Source: Phycisphaerales bacterium
GTDB lineage: Bacteria; Planctomycetota; Phycisphaerae; UBA1845; Fen-1342
Direction of reading: 5' to 3'
DNA: 64,000 bases
NCBI GenBank assembly: GCA_016710275.1
Contig: JADJXS010000001.1
Coordinates: forward strand, 3,038,001-3,102,000
The notes beneath the pieces were generated by a model. That model was given only the letters and a program-made list of their open reading frames with translations. It did not search any database and was not told where the DNA came from. Position numbers and translations under genes: made by a program. Below, piece after piece: positions 53,398 to 61,844 of this stretch (position 1 is its first letter; each line of letters opens with the position of its first letter).

Positions 53398-54726
53398 GTG
53401 TCCGCCTGCCCAACCGCCCTGCTTCCCTGCGGATTCTCACGACTTCTGATCGCGTCACTCGTCGCCCTTGCGCCCGCAGGTGCGCTGGGGCAGCCACGCA
53501 GCACGCCCGTGCAGGTCGCACCGATCATGCTGCGCGAGCTGCCGGCGACGGTTCGACTGGTCGGCTCGATCGCGCCCAGCGCCACGGCAATGGTCGCGGC
53601 CGAGGTCTCGGGCGTGGTGCTGCGCATCGACGCGGATGAGGGCGCATTCGTCCGGCTCGGCGATCCGCTGGTCACACTCGACCCCGAGCCGGCCCAGCAT
53701 CGGCTGGAGGAAGCCCGCGGCCGCCTCGGGCGTCACGAAGCCCGGTTGCAGGAACTCGTGGCAGGCGTTCGCCCGGAGGTCATCCGCCGCTGGGAAGCGA
53801 CGCAGGCGGAGGCACAGGCGCAGCTTCGCCGGGCCGAGTTTGAGCGCGAGCGGATGCGCGACCTCGACCAGGAGCGGCGGGCAAATTCGAAGGAACTGAA
53901 CGACGCCGAGCGCGACCACGAGGCCGCGCTGGCGCGCTTGCAACAAGTTGAAGCGCAGCTTTCCGAAGCCCGCAACGGCGCCCGCGCAGAGGAACTGGCC
54001 GCCGCTCGCGCCGACGTCGCCGCCGCGCGGGCCGAAACGGCGGGCCTTTCTCGCGCACGCGAGCGGACCGTGATTCGCGCCCCGTTCGACGGATTCGTCG
54101 TGGTTCGCCGCACGCAGGTCGGGGAATGGCTGTCCGAAGGGGCCGTGGCCGCCGAGTTCATCTGCCTGGAAACTGTTCGCGTGCGCATTGACGTGCCGCA
54201 GGACGCTGTGCGTTACTGCCGCCCCGGCGCACCGGCATCCGTCGCAATCGACGCGCTGGGCCGCTCCGAGAACGGCAGCATCGCACGCGTGATTCCGCGT
54301 GCCTCGCCCGCGGCGCGCACGTTTCCCATTGAGCTGGACCTGCCGAACCCCGACCGCGACATCTTGCCCGGCATGACCGTTTGGGCGGTTGTTCCGGCCG
54401 GGCCGACCGGCCCGCGGCTGATGGTGCTCAAGGATGCGATCGTCGCCAGCGGAACGACCAAGACCGTCTACGTCGTGCGCCGGGGCGAAACGGGCGACAT
54501 GGCGTTTCCCGTGCCGGTGGAGACCGGAATCGAACTGAGCGACGAGATTGAGATCCGCGGCGCCGGCCTGGCCGCCGGAGAGCCGGTTGTGTGTCGCGCG
54601 AACGAGCGGCTGCACGGCCCGACACCCGTCATGGCCAGCCCGCTACCGAACTCTGCGACACCGAAATCGCCGCCGGCGTCCACCGCCGGAAGCGCCGATT
54701 CCGCGGCTGCCGGCTCGCGACCATAA
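53398..54726 (+). CDS. RND efflux periplasmic adaptor (membrane fusion protein)
   Basis: About 442 residues from GTG 53398 (GGGAG upstream). Hydrophobic export signal ending ALGQ. The lipoyl-like half VRLVGSIAPSATAMVAAEVSGVV..DADEGAFVRLGDPLV is followed by a long coiled-coil hairpin (about 95-225), the second lipoyl half RTVIRAPFDGFVVVRRTQVGEWL, and a beta-barrel domain with LPNPDRDILPGMTVWAVVP. Domain order matches HlyD/AcrA adaptors. It forms an operon with the RND transporter 66 bases downstream. Substrate unknown. Confidence 0.88.
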   Translation: MSACPTALLPCGFSRLLIASLVALAPAGALGQPRSTPVQVAPIMLRELPATVRLVGSIAPSATAMVAAEVSGVVLRIDADEGAFVRLGDPLVTLDPEPAQHRLEEARGRLGRHEARLQELVAGVRPEVIRRWEATQAEAQAQLRRAEFERERMRDLDQERRANSKELNDAERDHEAALARLQQVEAQLSEARNGARAEELAAARADVAAARAETAGLSRARERTVIRAPFDGFVVVRRTQVGEWLSEGAVAAEFICLETVRVRIDVPQDAVRYCRPGAPASVAIDALGRSENGSIARVIPRASPAARTFPIELDLPNPDRDILPGMTVWAVVPAGPTGPRLMVLKDAIVASGTTKTVYVVRRGETGDMAFPVPVETGIELSDEIEIRGAGLAAGEPVVCRANERLHGPTPVMASPLPNSATPKSPPASTAGSADSAAAGSRP

Positions 54727-54792
54727 CATGGACGATGGGGCGGGCGACCCCGCAGCGATGGATAGACACCCAAGACTTCCCCGAAGGCGCGT

Positions 54793-57700
54793 GTGACCAA
54801 CAACCTCATCCAGCTCTGTCTCCGCCGTCCCGTGGGCGTGTCCGTCGGTGTGCTGCTGACCGTGCTTTTCGGCATGCTGGCCGTGTTCATGATTCCGGTT
54901 CAGCTCACGCCGAACGTTGATACCCCGATCATCACGGTCACGACCGCGTGGCCAGGGGCGAATCCGCAGGAGATCGAGCAGGAGATCGTCGAGCGCCAGG
55001 AGGAATTTCTCCAGAGCGTCAAAGGGCTGAAGAAGCTCACGAGCGAGTCATTGGAGGGACAGGCCAAGGTCACGCTGGAGTTCTACACAGGTGCGGACCG
55101 GGCCGAGGCGCTCCGTGAAACCACCGACCGACTGCGGCAGGTTTCCGGATACCCGCTCGAGGTGAAAGAGCCGACCGTCGTGGCGGCCGACGCCAGCATC
55201 GACAACCCGATCGCGTGGATCATTCTCTACGACGAGGAGGGCGACGGAGAGGCCACGCCCGCGCTGCGCGACTTCGCGGAGGACTTCATCAAGCCCTACC
55301 TGGATCGGGTCGAGGGCGTCGCATCGGTCGATGTCTATGGCGGCTGGGAGCGCGAGGTGCAGGTCGTGGTGGACGCCGGCCTGCTGGCGGCCCGCGGACT
55401 GACGCACCGCCAGGTCGCCGACGCATTGCGAACTCAGAATGCGAACATCTCCGCGGGCGCCCGCACGCAGGGCAAGCGGGATTACGCCGTCCGCACGGTC
55501 GGGCAGTTCCAGTCGCTCGATGAAGTGCGAAACACCGTCGTCGCATTCACGCCCGGCGGGCCGGTCTACATCCGCGACGTCGCCGAGGTGCGCGAGGGCT
55601 TCAAGCGTCCCACGTCTCTGGTGCGCTCGAAGGGGCAGACGGTGCTGGCCTTCCCGGTGCGGCGCGAGACCGGGCGAAACGTCATTGAGGTGATGAACGG
55701 CGTGAAGGCCGCCGTGCAGAACGTCAACAGCGAGGTGCTTGAGGCCCGCGGCATGCGGCTTGAACTCACGCAGGTTTACGACGAAACCATCTACATCACG
55801 CAGGCCATCAGCATGGTCCGCGGAAACGCCGTCTTCGGCGGGTTTCTGACGATCGGCGTGCTGCTGATGTTCCTGCGAAGCTGGCGGGCCGCATCCGCCG
55901 TCGCGCTCTCCATTCCCATCTCCGTGGTCGGCACGTTCGTGGTGATCGTGGCGATGGGTCGCACGCTCAACGTGATCTCGCTGGCGGGCATTGCGTTCGC
56001 GATCGGCATGGTGGTGGATAACTCGATCGTCGTGCTGGAGAACATCTACCGCCACCGGCAGATGGGCAAGCCGCTGTTAAGGGCCTGCCTCGAGGGGGCG
56101 GGCGAGGTCCGGGGAGCGGTGCTCGCCGGCACGCTCACCACGCTGGCCGTCTTCATACCGGTCATCTTTATTCAGGAAGAGGCCGGGCAGTTGTTCCGCG
56201 ACATCAGCATCGCGACTGCCGCCGCGGTCGGCCTGTCGTTGATCGTCTCCCTGACGGTGCTTCCGCCGCTGGCGCGCAAGGTGCTGTCGCTGGGAGGGCG
56301 TACCGCGGAGGACGCGCCGCTTCACACGCCCGGCGCGGAGCGCCTTTCTATTGACGCCGGTGAGGCGCCGACGGCTGTCGGTCGCTGGTTTTCCAGGCTG
56401 CACGCGCTGCTCAGTGCGAACGTCGGCGTGCGGCTCGGCGTCATCGGGCTGATGGTTCTCGTGTCGCTGGGCGGCATGCGTCTGCTGATTCCGCCGGCGA
56501 CTTACCTGCCTTCGGGCAACCGCAACCTCGTCTTCGGATTCCTGATCACGCCGCCCGGCTACAGCATGGACGAATACCGGCGCATGGCGCAGGTGATTGA
56601 GGGGTACGTCGGGCCGTATTGGCGTGTCAAGGCCGGCAGCGAAGAGCATCGGCGGCTGGATGAGGACTGGGTGCGGCGCATCAAACCGCGACTTGAGGCC
56701 GGCGCGATTCCCGAGGTGGCCAAGGCGGCCGGCCCGCTTCAGCGGGCGCGCGCGAAGCGCGAATGGCTGGCGCCCCCGCCGCTGATCGACAATTTCTTCT
56801 TCGTCTCTTTCGACGGCGGCTGCTTCATGGGCTGCTCGTCGCGCGATGCGTCGCGCGTGCGGCCGCTGGTGCGGCTGCTCACCGAGGCCGGCCAGCAGGT
56901 TCCCGGGACCTTTCCGGTGTTCTTTCAGACCGAGCTGTTCTCCTTCGGCGGCGGGAACAACGCGGAAATCCAGATTCGCGGAGACCGGCTGGAAGAGGTG
57001 AACGCGGCGGCGCTGGCGATTCAGATGGCGGTGATGGGGAGGTTCGGCTTTCCGCAGAGTTCGCCGACGAACTTCGCGCTCGGTCGTCCCGAAGCGCGCA
57101 TCGTGCCGGATCGCGAGCGCTGCGCCGATCTGGGTCTGACCGCGTCGGACGTCGGGTTCATCGTCGAGACCTGCGTGGACGGCTCGTACGTCGGCGACTA
57201 TCGCAAGGGCGGCGGCGACACGATCGACATCGCGATCTACACCGGAGATCAGCGCGACCGGCCGACGGCCGACATCATGCAGGTGCCCATCTTCTCCGCG
57301 AGCGGCGAGATCGCGCCGCTTTGCGCGGCCGTGCATCTGGTGGACACCACCAGCCCGGAGCGCATCAATCACATCGAGCGCCAGCGGGCCGTCACGCTGA
57401 CGGTTCGCCCCCCGGAGGCTGAGGCGCTCGACACCGTCATCGAGCAGGTTAAGACGGACATCATCGCGAAGCTGCGCGAGAGCGAAACGATCGCACCGGG
57501 CGTGCTGGTCTCGCTGGCCGGAAATGCCGACAAGCTCACGCAGGCGCGCAATGCAATGCTCGGCGAATGGAAGGGACTGACGATCCAGAGCGTGGTCAAT
57601 CTGGCCGGCGGTCGATTCCTGCTGAGCATTGTGATCGTCTACCTGCTGATGGTCGCACTCTACGAGAGTTGGGTGTACCCCTTCGTGATCATGTTCAGTG

Positions 57701-58281
57701 TGCCGCTGGCCCTGTTCGGCGGGTTCCTCGGCCTCTACGTCTGCCACGTCGGTACTTTGCTGACGCGCGATCAACCGGTGCAGCAGTTGGACGTGCTCAC
57801 ATTTCTCGGGTTCGTGATCCTGATCGGCACGGTCGTCAACAACGCCATTCTGCTCGTGGATCAATCGCTTCAGAACCGCCGTGATCGCGGCCTGTCCATT
57901 GCTGAAAGCGTACGCATGGCGGTCGCCACCCGTGCCCGCCCGGTGCTGATGACCAGCATGACCACCATCTTCGGCCAGTTGCCGCTGGCATTGATGCCCG
58001 GCGCGGGCAGCGAGCTGTACCGCGGCCTGGCGTCCGTGATGATCGGCGGCATGCTGATCTCGGCGATCGGCACGCTGATCCTGGTGCCGCTGGTGATGAG
58101 GCAGGTCATGACGCTGCGCGAGGGACTCGCCGAAGAATGGAGCGGATCGCCGGCAATCGCGACCGCGCCGGTCGGTCAGACTTCCAGCAGTTCGCGGGCG
58201 GCTTCCGCCACCGCGGTCGGGATCAACTCGGCGTCTGATTCGGAAATCGTGCGGCAATCCAGCAGCAGCGCATCCCCCTGA
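54793..58281 (+). CDS. RND-family efflux transporter (AcrB-like)
   Basis: A 1,162-residue permease beginning MTNNLIQLCLRRPVGVSVGV (GTG start). Porter domain features: NPQEIEQEIVERQEEFLQSVKGL, VDVYGGWEREVQVVVD. TM4 carries the proton-relay AIGMVVDNSIVVLENIYRH (Asp-Asn instead of Asp-Asp), and TM10-12 include FLGFVILIGTVVNNAILLVDQ and RPVLMTSMTTIFGQLPLAL. Overall length exceeds AcrB (about 1,040) through an insertion near residues 600-680. The replaced Asp suggests HME- or NFE-type relatives, or altered coupling. Its 3' end overlaps selA by 106 bases on the opposite strand. Confidence 0.9.
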   Translation: MTNNLIQLCLRRPVGVSVGVLLTVLFGMLAVFMIPVQLTPNVDTPIITVTTAWPGANPQEIEQEIVERQEEFLQSVKGLKKLTSESLEGQAKVTLEFYTGADRAEALRETTDRLRQVSGYPLEVKEPTVVAADASIDNPIAWIILYDEEGDGEATPALRDFAEDFIKPYLDRVEGVASVDVYGGWEREVQVVVDAGLLAARGLTHRQVADALRTQNANISAGARTQGKRDYAVRTVGQFQSLDEVRNTVVAFTPGGPVYIRDVAEVREGFKRPTSLVRSKGQTVLAFPVRRETGRNVIEVMNGVKAAVQNVNSEVLEARGMRLELTQVYDETIYITQAISMVRGNAVFGGFLTIGVLLMFLRSWRAASAVALSIPISVVGTFVVIVAMGRTLNVISLAGIAFAIGMVVDNSIVVLENIYRHRQMGKPLLRACLEGAGEVRGAVLAGTLTTLAVFIPVIFIQEEAGQLFRDISIATAAAVGLSLIVSLTVLPPLARKVLSLGGRTAEDAPLHTPGAERLSIDAGEAPTAVGRWFSRLHALLSANVGVRLGVIGLMVLVSLGGMRLLIPPATYLPSGNRNLVFGFLITPPGYSMDEYRRMAQVIEGYVGPYWRVKAGSEEHRRLDEDWVRRIKPRLEAGAIPEVAKAAGPLQRARAKREWLAPPPLIDNFFFVSFDGGCFMGCSSRDASRVRPLVRLLTEAGQQVPGTFPVFFQTELFSFGGGNNAEIQIRGDRLEEVNAAALAIQMAVMGRFGFPQSSPTNFALGRPEARIVPDRERCADLGLTASDVGFIVETCVDGSYVGDYRKGGGDTIDIAIYTGDQRDRPTADIMQVPIFSASGEIAPLCAAVHLVDTTSPERINHIERQRAVTLTVRPPEAEALDTVIEQVKTDIIAKLRESETIAPGVLVSLAGNADKLTQARNAMLGEWKGLTIQSVVNLAGGRFLLSIVIVYLLMVALYESWVYPFVIMFSVPLALFGGFLGLYVCHVGTLLTRDQPVQQLDVLTFLGFVILIGTVVNNAILLVDQSLQNRRDRGLSIAESVRMAVATRARPVLMTSMTTIFGQLPLALMPGAGSELYRGLASVMIGGMLISAIGTLILVPLVMRQVMTLREGLAEEWSGSPAIATAPVGQTSSSSRAASATAVGINSASDSEIVRQSSSSASP

Positions 58282-59732
58282 ACGCGCCCGATCAGCGGCA
58301 ACTCGCGCCGCCGCAGGAGCGCCGCCAATTCCGCGGCGCGACCCTCCGGCACCCCCACGCGCACCAGCCACGTCGGCAACTCGGCGGTCGGCAGTGCTCC
58401 GCCCCCGATGGATGAATGCCCCGGCGCCGCTGCACACGACCAGCCCGGCAGCACCGCTCCGAGCTGCTCCGCAAGCCGCCCGGCCCGGGCGCGCAGCACC
58501 GGCTCGGCCGTTGCCAGCATGCGCAACACAGGAATCCGCTGGATGGCCCGCGCCGGATCGCGATACAGCCGCAGGGTCGCTTCCAGCGCCGCCAGCGCCA
58601 GCTTGTCCGGTCGCACCGCTCGAGCAAGCGGGTGCGCTCGAATGCGCTCGATCAGCGCCGGCTGCGCTAGAATGACGCCCGCCTGCGGCCCGCCCAGCAA
58701 CTTGTCTCCGGAGAAGAGCGTTACATCGGCCCCGGCCCGCACGCTCGCGCACACGCTCGGCTCATCCCACGAATCGGCCGCCCGCGCCTCCGATTCGGCC
58801 GCCCGCCTCTCGGTATCACTGGCGTCATCAACCGCGTTTGCGCCCGACCCGGCTCTCTCAATCGGCGCGGCGCATGGTTCCGCCCGCGGCGCTTCGTCCA
58901 GCAACAGCCCGCTGCCCAGATCGTCAATCACGAGCAGTGCATCGCCCGCAGCACGCCGCTCCTGCGCCAATCGCACCAGCTCCGCCACGCTCACGCTGCT
59001 GGTGAACCCGCGAATGCGATAATTGCTGGTATGCACGTGCAGCAAGGCGGCGGTCTGCGGGGAGAGCGCCTCGGCGTAATCGCGCAGGTGCGTGCGGTTG
59101 GTGGTGCCGACCTCGACCATCCGGCAGCCCGCGGCGGCCATGATCTCCGGCATGCGATAGCTGCCGCCGATCTCGACGAGCTGACCGCGCGAGATGAGCA
59201 CGTCACGCTCCGGGGCCAGCGCAGCCAGCGTCAGCATCGTCGCGGCGGCGTTGTTGTTGACGACCATCGCATCCGCCGCCCCGGTCCGCTCGCAGAGCAG
59301 CTCGCGCACATGGGCATGGCGGTCGCCGCGCTCCCCGCTTTCCAGGTCCAGCTCCAGGTTGCAATAGCCGGCGGCCGTCTCCTCAATCGCCGCCAGCGCC
59401 TCATCGGCCAGCGGCGCGCGGCCCAGCCCGGTGTGCAGGATCACGCCCGTTGCGTTGATCACGCGCCGCAGATTCGGCTGCGAGCGCCGCCGCAGCCGCG
59501 CCCGCACCTCGATCGCCAGCCAGGGAATCGCGACGGAGTGATCTCCTCCTTCGCGCAGCGCGGTCCGTGCCGCCTCGAGCGTTTCGCGCACCGCCGCGGC
59601 CACCTCGCCGCGCGGCTGATCGTCCAGCAGGTTGACGATGCTCGGGTGTCGCAGCATCGCATCGACGGAAGGGAGGTCGCGCAACGAAGCCGGCTGCGCG
59701 GCGGACGGCTCGGCGGATGCGTGCGGTTCCAT
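58176..59732 (-). CDS. selA: L-seryl-tRNA(Sec) selenium transferase
   Basis: A 518-residue PLP enzyme converting Ser-tRNA(Sec) to Sec-tRNA(Sec). Typical start SVDAMLRHPSIVNLLDDQPR, then RRVINATGVILHTGLGRAPL, LELDLESGERGDRH, VNNNAAATMLTL, ISRGQLVEIGGSYRMPEIM, VGTTNRTHLRDY, and the PLP-lysine segment LFSGDKLLGGPQAG (Lys344). Ends LLLDCRTI as SelA proteins do. A 40-residue Ala/Glu/Asp-rich insertion (about 283-325), absent from E. coli SelA, precedes the lysine. It supports selenocysteine use by this genome and therefore the TGA readings at 10427, 16432 and 17074. No selB, selC or selD is seen in the window. Confidence 0.95.
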   Translation of the reverse strand: MEPHASAEPSAAQPASLRDLPSVDAMLRHPSIVNLLDDQPRGEVAAAVRETLEAARTALREGGDHSVAIPWLAIEVRARLRRRSQPNLRRVINATGVILHTGLGRAPLADEALAAIEETAAGYCNLELDLESGERGDRHAHVRELLCERTGAADAMVVNNNAAATMLTLAALAPERDVLISRGQLVEIGGSYRMPEIMAAAGCRMVEVGTTNRTHLRDYAEALSPQTAALLHVHTSNYRIRGFTSSVSVAELVRLAQERRAAGDALLVIDDLGSGLLLDEAPRAEPCAAPIERAGSGANAVDDASDTERRAAESEARAADSWDEPSVCASVRAGADVTLFSGDKLLGGPQAGVILAQPALIERIRAHPLARAVRPDKLALAALEATLRLYRDPARAIQRIPVLRMLATAEPVLRARAGRLAEQLGAVLPGWSCAAAPGHSSIGGGALPTAELPTWLVRVGVPEGRAAELAALLRRRELPLIGRVQGDALLLDCRTISESDAELIPTAVAEAARELLEV

Positions 59733-59776
59733 CCTGCGGATGATACCCGCGCGCTGCGGCTTCGCCCGGCCCGAGG

Positions 59777-61180
59777 CTACCAGCGGCGGCGCTGCGCCGC
59801 TTCGCTGTACATCTTGGCGAAGCTGTCATAGCGGCGGGGCGAGATTTCACCGCTGTCCAGCGCCTCGAGCACCGCGCAGCCATCTTCATGCAGGTGCGTG
59901 CAGTTCGAAAAGGCGCAGTTCGCGACGCGCGGCGCAATCTCGATGAAGTAGGCCTCCAGCTCCCCCGCCGGCATGTCCCACAGGTCGAAGGCCCGCACCC
60001 CCGGCGTGTCCACCACGAATCCGCCGAAGGACAGCGGCAGCAGCCGCGCATGGCTGGTCGTGTGACGCCCCTTCTGGTTTTCCTCGCTCACATCCCCCAC
60101 GGCCAGTTCCAACCCCGGCTGAATCGCGTTGATCAGCGAGCTCTTTCCGACGCCGCTCTGGCCGCTGAGCACCGTGACGCGGTCGCGCATCAGCTCGCGC
60201 AGTTCCTCCACTCCCATCCCCGTCGCAGCGCTCGTGAGCACCACGCGATAGCCCAGCGCTCGATACTCCGCCACGACCTCCCCCACCGTCACGCGCCGCC
60301 CGCTGCGCGGCTCATCCTCCGCATCGATGCCCTCGTCCGCCCAGTCCGCCTCCGCGCCGTCCTCGCCTTGCGCTGTATCTTCTGATTCAACGCACTCATC
60401 ATCTGAATCGACGCACTCATCATCCACCCCCTCTTCGTCCAATTGCTCGGCGCTCTCGAATGGCGCTTCAAGCGGCTCGGCGTCATGTTCGTCCGTCACG
60501 CAGTTCGCTTCAGATGACGCATCGTCCGACAATCCCAAATCCGCCTTGTTCAACGCAATCAGCGGCCGCAGGCCGCCGCGATGCGCCGCCACGATGTAGC
60601 GGTCGATCAGGTGCGGCTTGAGCCGCGGCTGCACAATGCTGGCCACGATCAGCAACTGATCGGCGTTCGCCACGAGTGTGTGCTCGCGGCCACGGCGCTC
60701 GCGCCGCGAGAGCCGTGTGCGGCGCTCCTCCACGCGCTCGATCACCCCGGAGCCGGGCGCATCGCCTTCGGCGCCTCCGGCCGCCCCGGCTGTTGCTCCT
60801 GCTGAAAACCACACACGGTCCCCCACCGTCACCGGCGAGCGCTGCTCGATCAACAGCGTTCGGAGCACGCGCCGCACCGTGCAGTCCCAGGTCGCGCCGT
60901 GTTCGTCGTTGACCCGGCAGACCAGGCCGAACACTGCCGTGCAGACGCCGCGCCGCCATTGTGACTCATCCAGAAGGGGCGCGTCATTCTCCCCCATCAT
61001 CACGGTGCGCTTGCGGCTCAAGTCCCCCTTGGGACGAACCGACTCGTGCAATCGGGCGTCAATCGTCGCGTCGGCGTCACGCTGGAAGCGACGGGTCCAC
61101 TCCTCCCCGCGGCCGCGCGCTGCACGATTCTGGCGGAATTCGACGCGAACCTTGCGGCCTTTTTTCTCTTTGCGTGCCAT
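59777..61180 (-). CDS. rsgA: Ribosome small-subunit GTPase A
   Basis: A 467-residue circularly permuted GTPase. OB-fold with RVNDEHGATWDCTVRRVLR, G4 NKADL (211-215), G1 GQSGVGKSSLIN (340-351), switch KGRHTTSHARL, G3 DTPGVRAF (391-398) and zinc site CAFSNCTHLHEDGC (422-435). It helps mature the 30S subunit. Unusual: a strongly acidic insertion of about 75 residues (218-292, rich in Glu/Asp/Ser) between G4 and G1, and a basic N-terminal extension of about 55 residues. Family average is about 300-350 residues. Confidence 0.93.
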   Translation of the reverse strand: MARKEKKGRKVRVEFRQNRAARGRGEEWTRRFQRDADATIDARLHESVRPKGDLSRKRTVMMGENDAPLLDESQWRRGVCTAVFGLVCRVNDEHGATWDCTVRRVLRTLLIEQRSPVTVGDRVWFSAGATAGAAGGAEGDAPGSGVIERVEERRTRLSRRERRGREHTLVANADQLLIVASIVQPRLKPHLIDRYIVAAHRGGLRPLIALNKADLGLSDDASSEANCVTDEHDAEPLEAPFESAEQLDEEGVDDECVDSDDECVESEDTAQGEDGAEADWADEGIDAEDEPRSGRRVTVGEVVAEYRALGYRVVLTSAATGMGVEELRELMRDRVTVLSGQSGVGKSSLINAIQPGLELAVGDVSEENQKGRHTTSHARLLPLSFGGFVVDTPGVRAFDLWDMPAGELEAYFIEIAPRVANCAFSNCTHLHEDGCAVLEALDSGEISPRRYDSFAKMYSEAAQRRRW

Positions 61181-61255
61181 CTGTTCCTGATTGTAGCAGG
61201 CGGGGCCGGCCGCACCGCCGCGGTTGTCCGCCCCGGGCGCGCCATGCTACAATTC

Positions 61256-61272
61256 ATGTACAATGGGTACAT
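61256..61272. promoter_or_regulatory. Palindrome upstream of mntR
   Basis: ATGTAC-AATGG-GTACAT, perfect six-base arms, 26 bases before the proposed mntR start. A likely operator for autoregulation, or for a divergent rsgA transcript. Confidence 0.6.
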
Positions 61273-61298
61273 AACGTAACCTGCAGCGGAGTCGCCCC

Positions 61299-61787
61299 CT
61301 GCCCCCTCGAAAAGCCGCCCCCGCGACGAGAAAACGCCGCTCCGCCGGATCGGAGCCGGACGCCGTCGCGCGCTCGGCCGCCGCCTATCGCCAGACGCGC
61401 CGCGCGCATCACAGCGAGCTGGCCGAGGACTACGTCGAGCTGATCGCCGAACTGATCGACAGCACCGGCGAGGCGCGGGCGGTGGACATCGCACGGCGGC
61501 TGGGCGTGACGCACGTCACGGTGATCAAGACCGTCGCCCGGCTGGCCCGATCCGGGCTGGTCGTCACGCGCCCGTATCGTTCGATCTTCCTGACTGACGA
61601 GGGCCGGCGGCTGGCGACGGCGGCCAAGCGCCGCCATGAGATCGTCGTGCGGTTTCTGCTGGCGCTGGGCGTGAGCCGCGAGATTGCCGAAGCGGACGCG
61701 GAGGGGATCGAGCATCACGTCAGCGCCGAAACGCTCGCCGCCTTCGAGCGCTTCTGCGGGCCGCCATCGACGAGCAACCCGGCGTAA
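61299..61787 (+). CDS. mntR: Manganese-responsive regulator MntR
   Basis: About 162 residues of the DtxR/MntR family. TRRAHHSELAEDYVELIAEL, GEARAVDIARRLGVTHVTVI (HTH), RSIFLTDEGRRLA, RHEIVVRFLLALGVS and DAEGIEHHVSAETLAAFERF follow proteobacterial MntR closely, including the His-Glu metal ligands. No ATG, GTG or TTG precedes the conserved N-terminus in frame after the stop at 61272. CTG at 61299 is the only plausible start (giving MPPRKAAPATRK), unless a base is missing. GTG 61482 would remove half the HTH. Confidence 0.85.
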   Translation: MPPRKAAPATRKRRSAGSEPDAVARSAAAYRQTRRAHHSELAEDYVELIAELIDSTGEARAVDIARRLGVTHVTVIKTVARLARSGLVVTRPYRSIFLTDEGRRLATAAKRRHEIVVRFLLALGVSREIAEADAEGIEHHVSAETLAAFERFCGPPSTSNPA

Positions 61788-61844
61788 CAAGCCGGCCACA
61801 AGCCTGCTTGCGGCGTTGCTTCGCAACGGCGGCCACGCGGCGCA

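Noticed and set aside
56077..58752. 891-aa minus-strand open frame opposite the RND transporter
   Set aside because: Shadow of the transporter gene; no family features.
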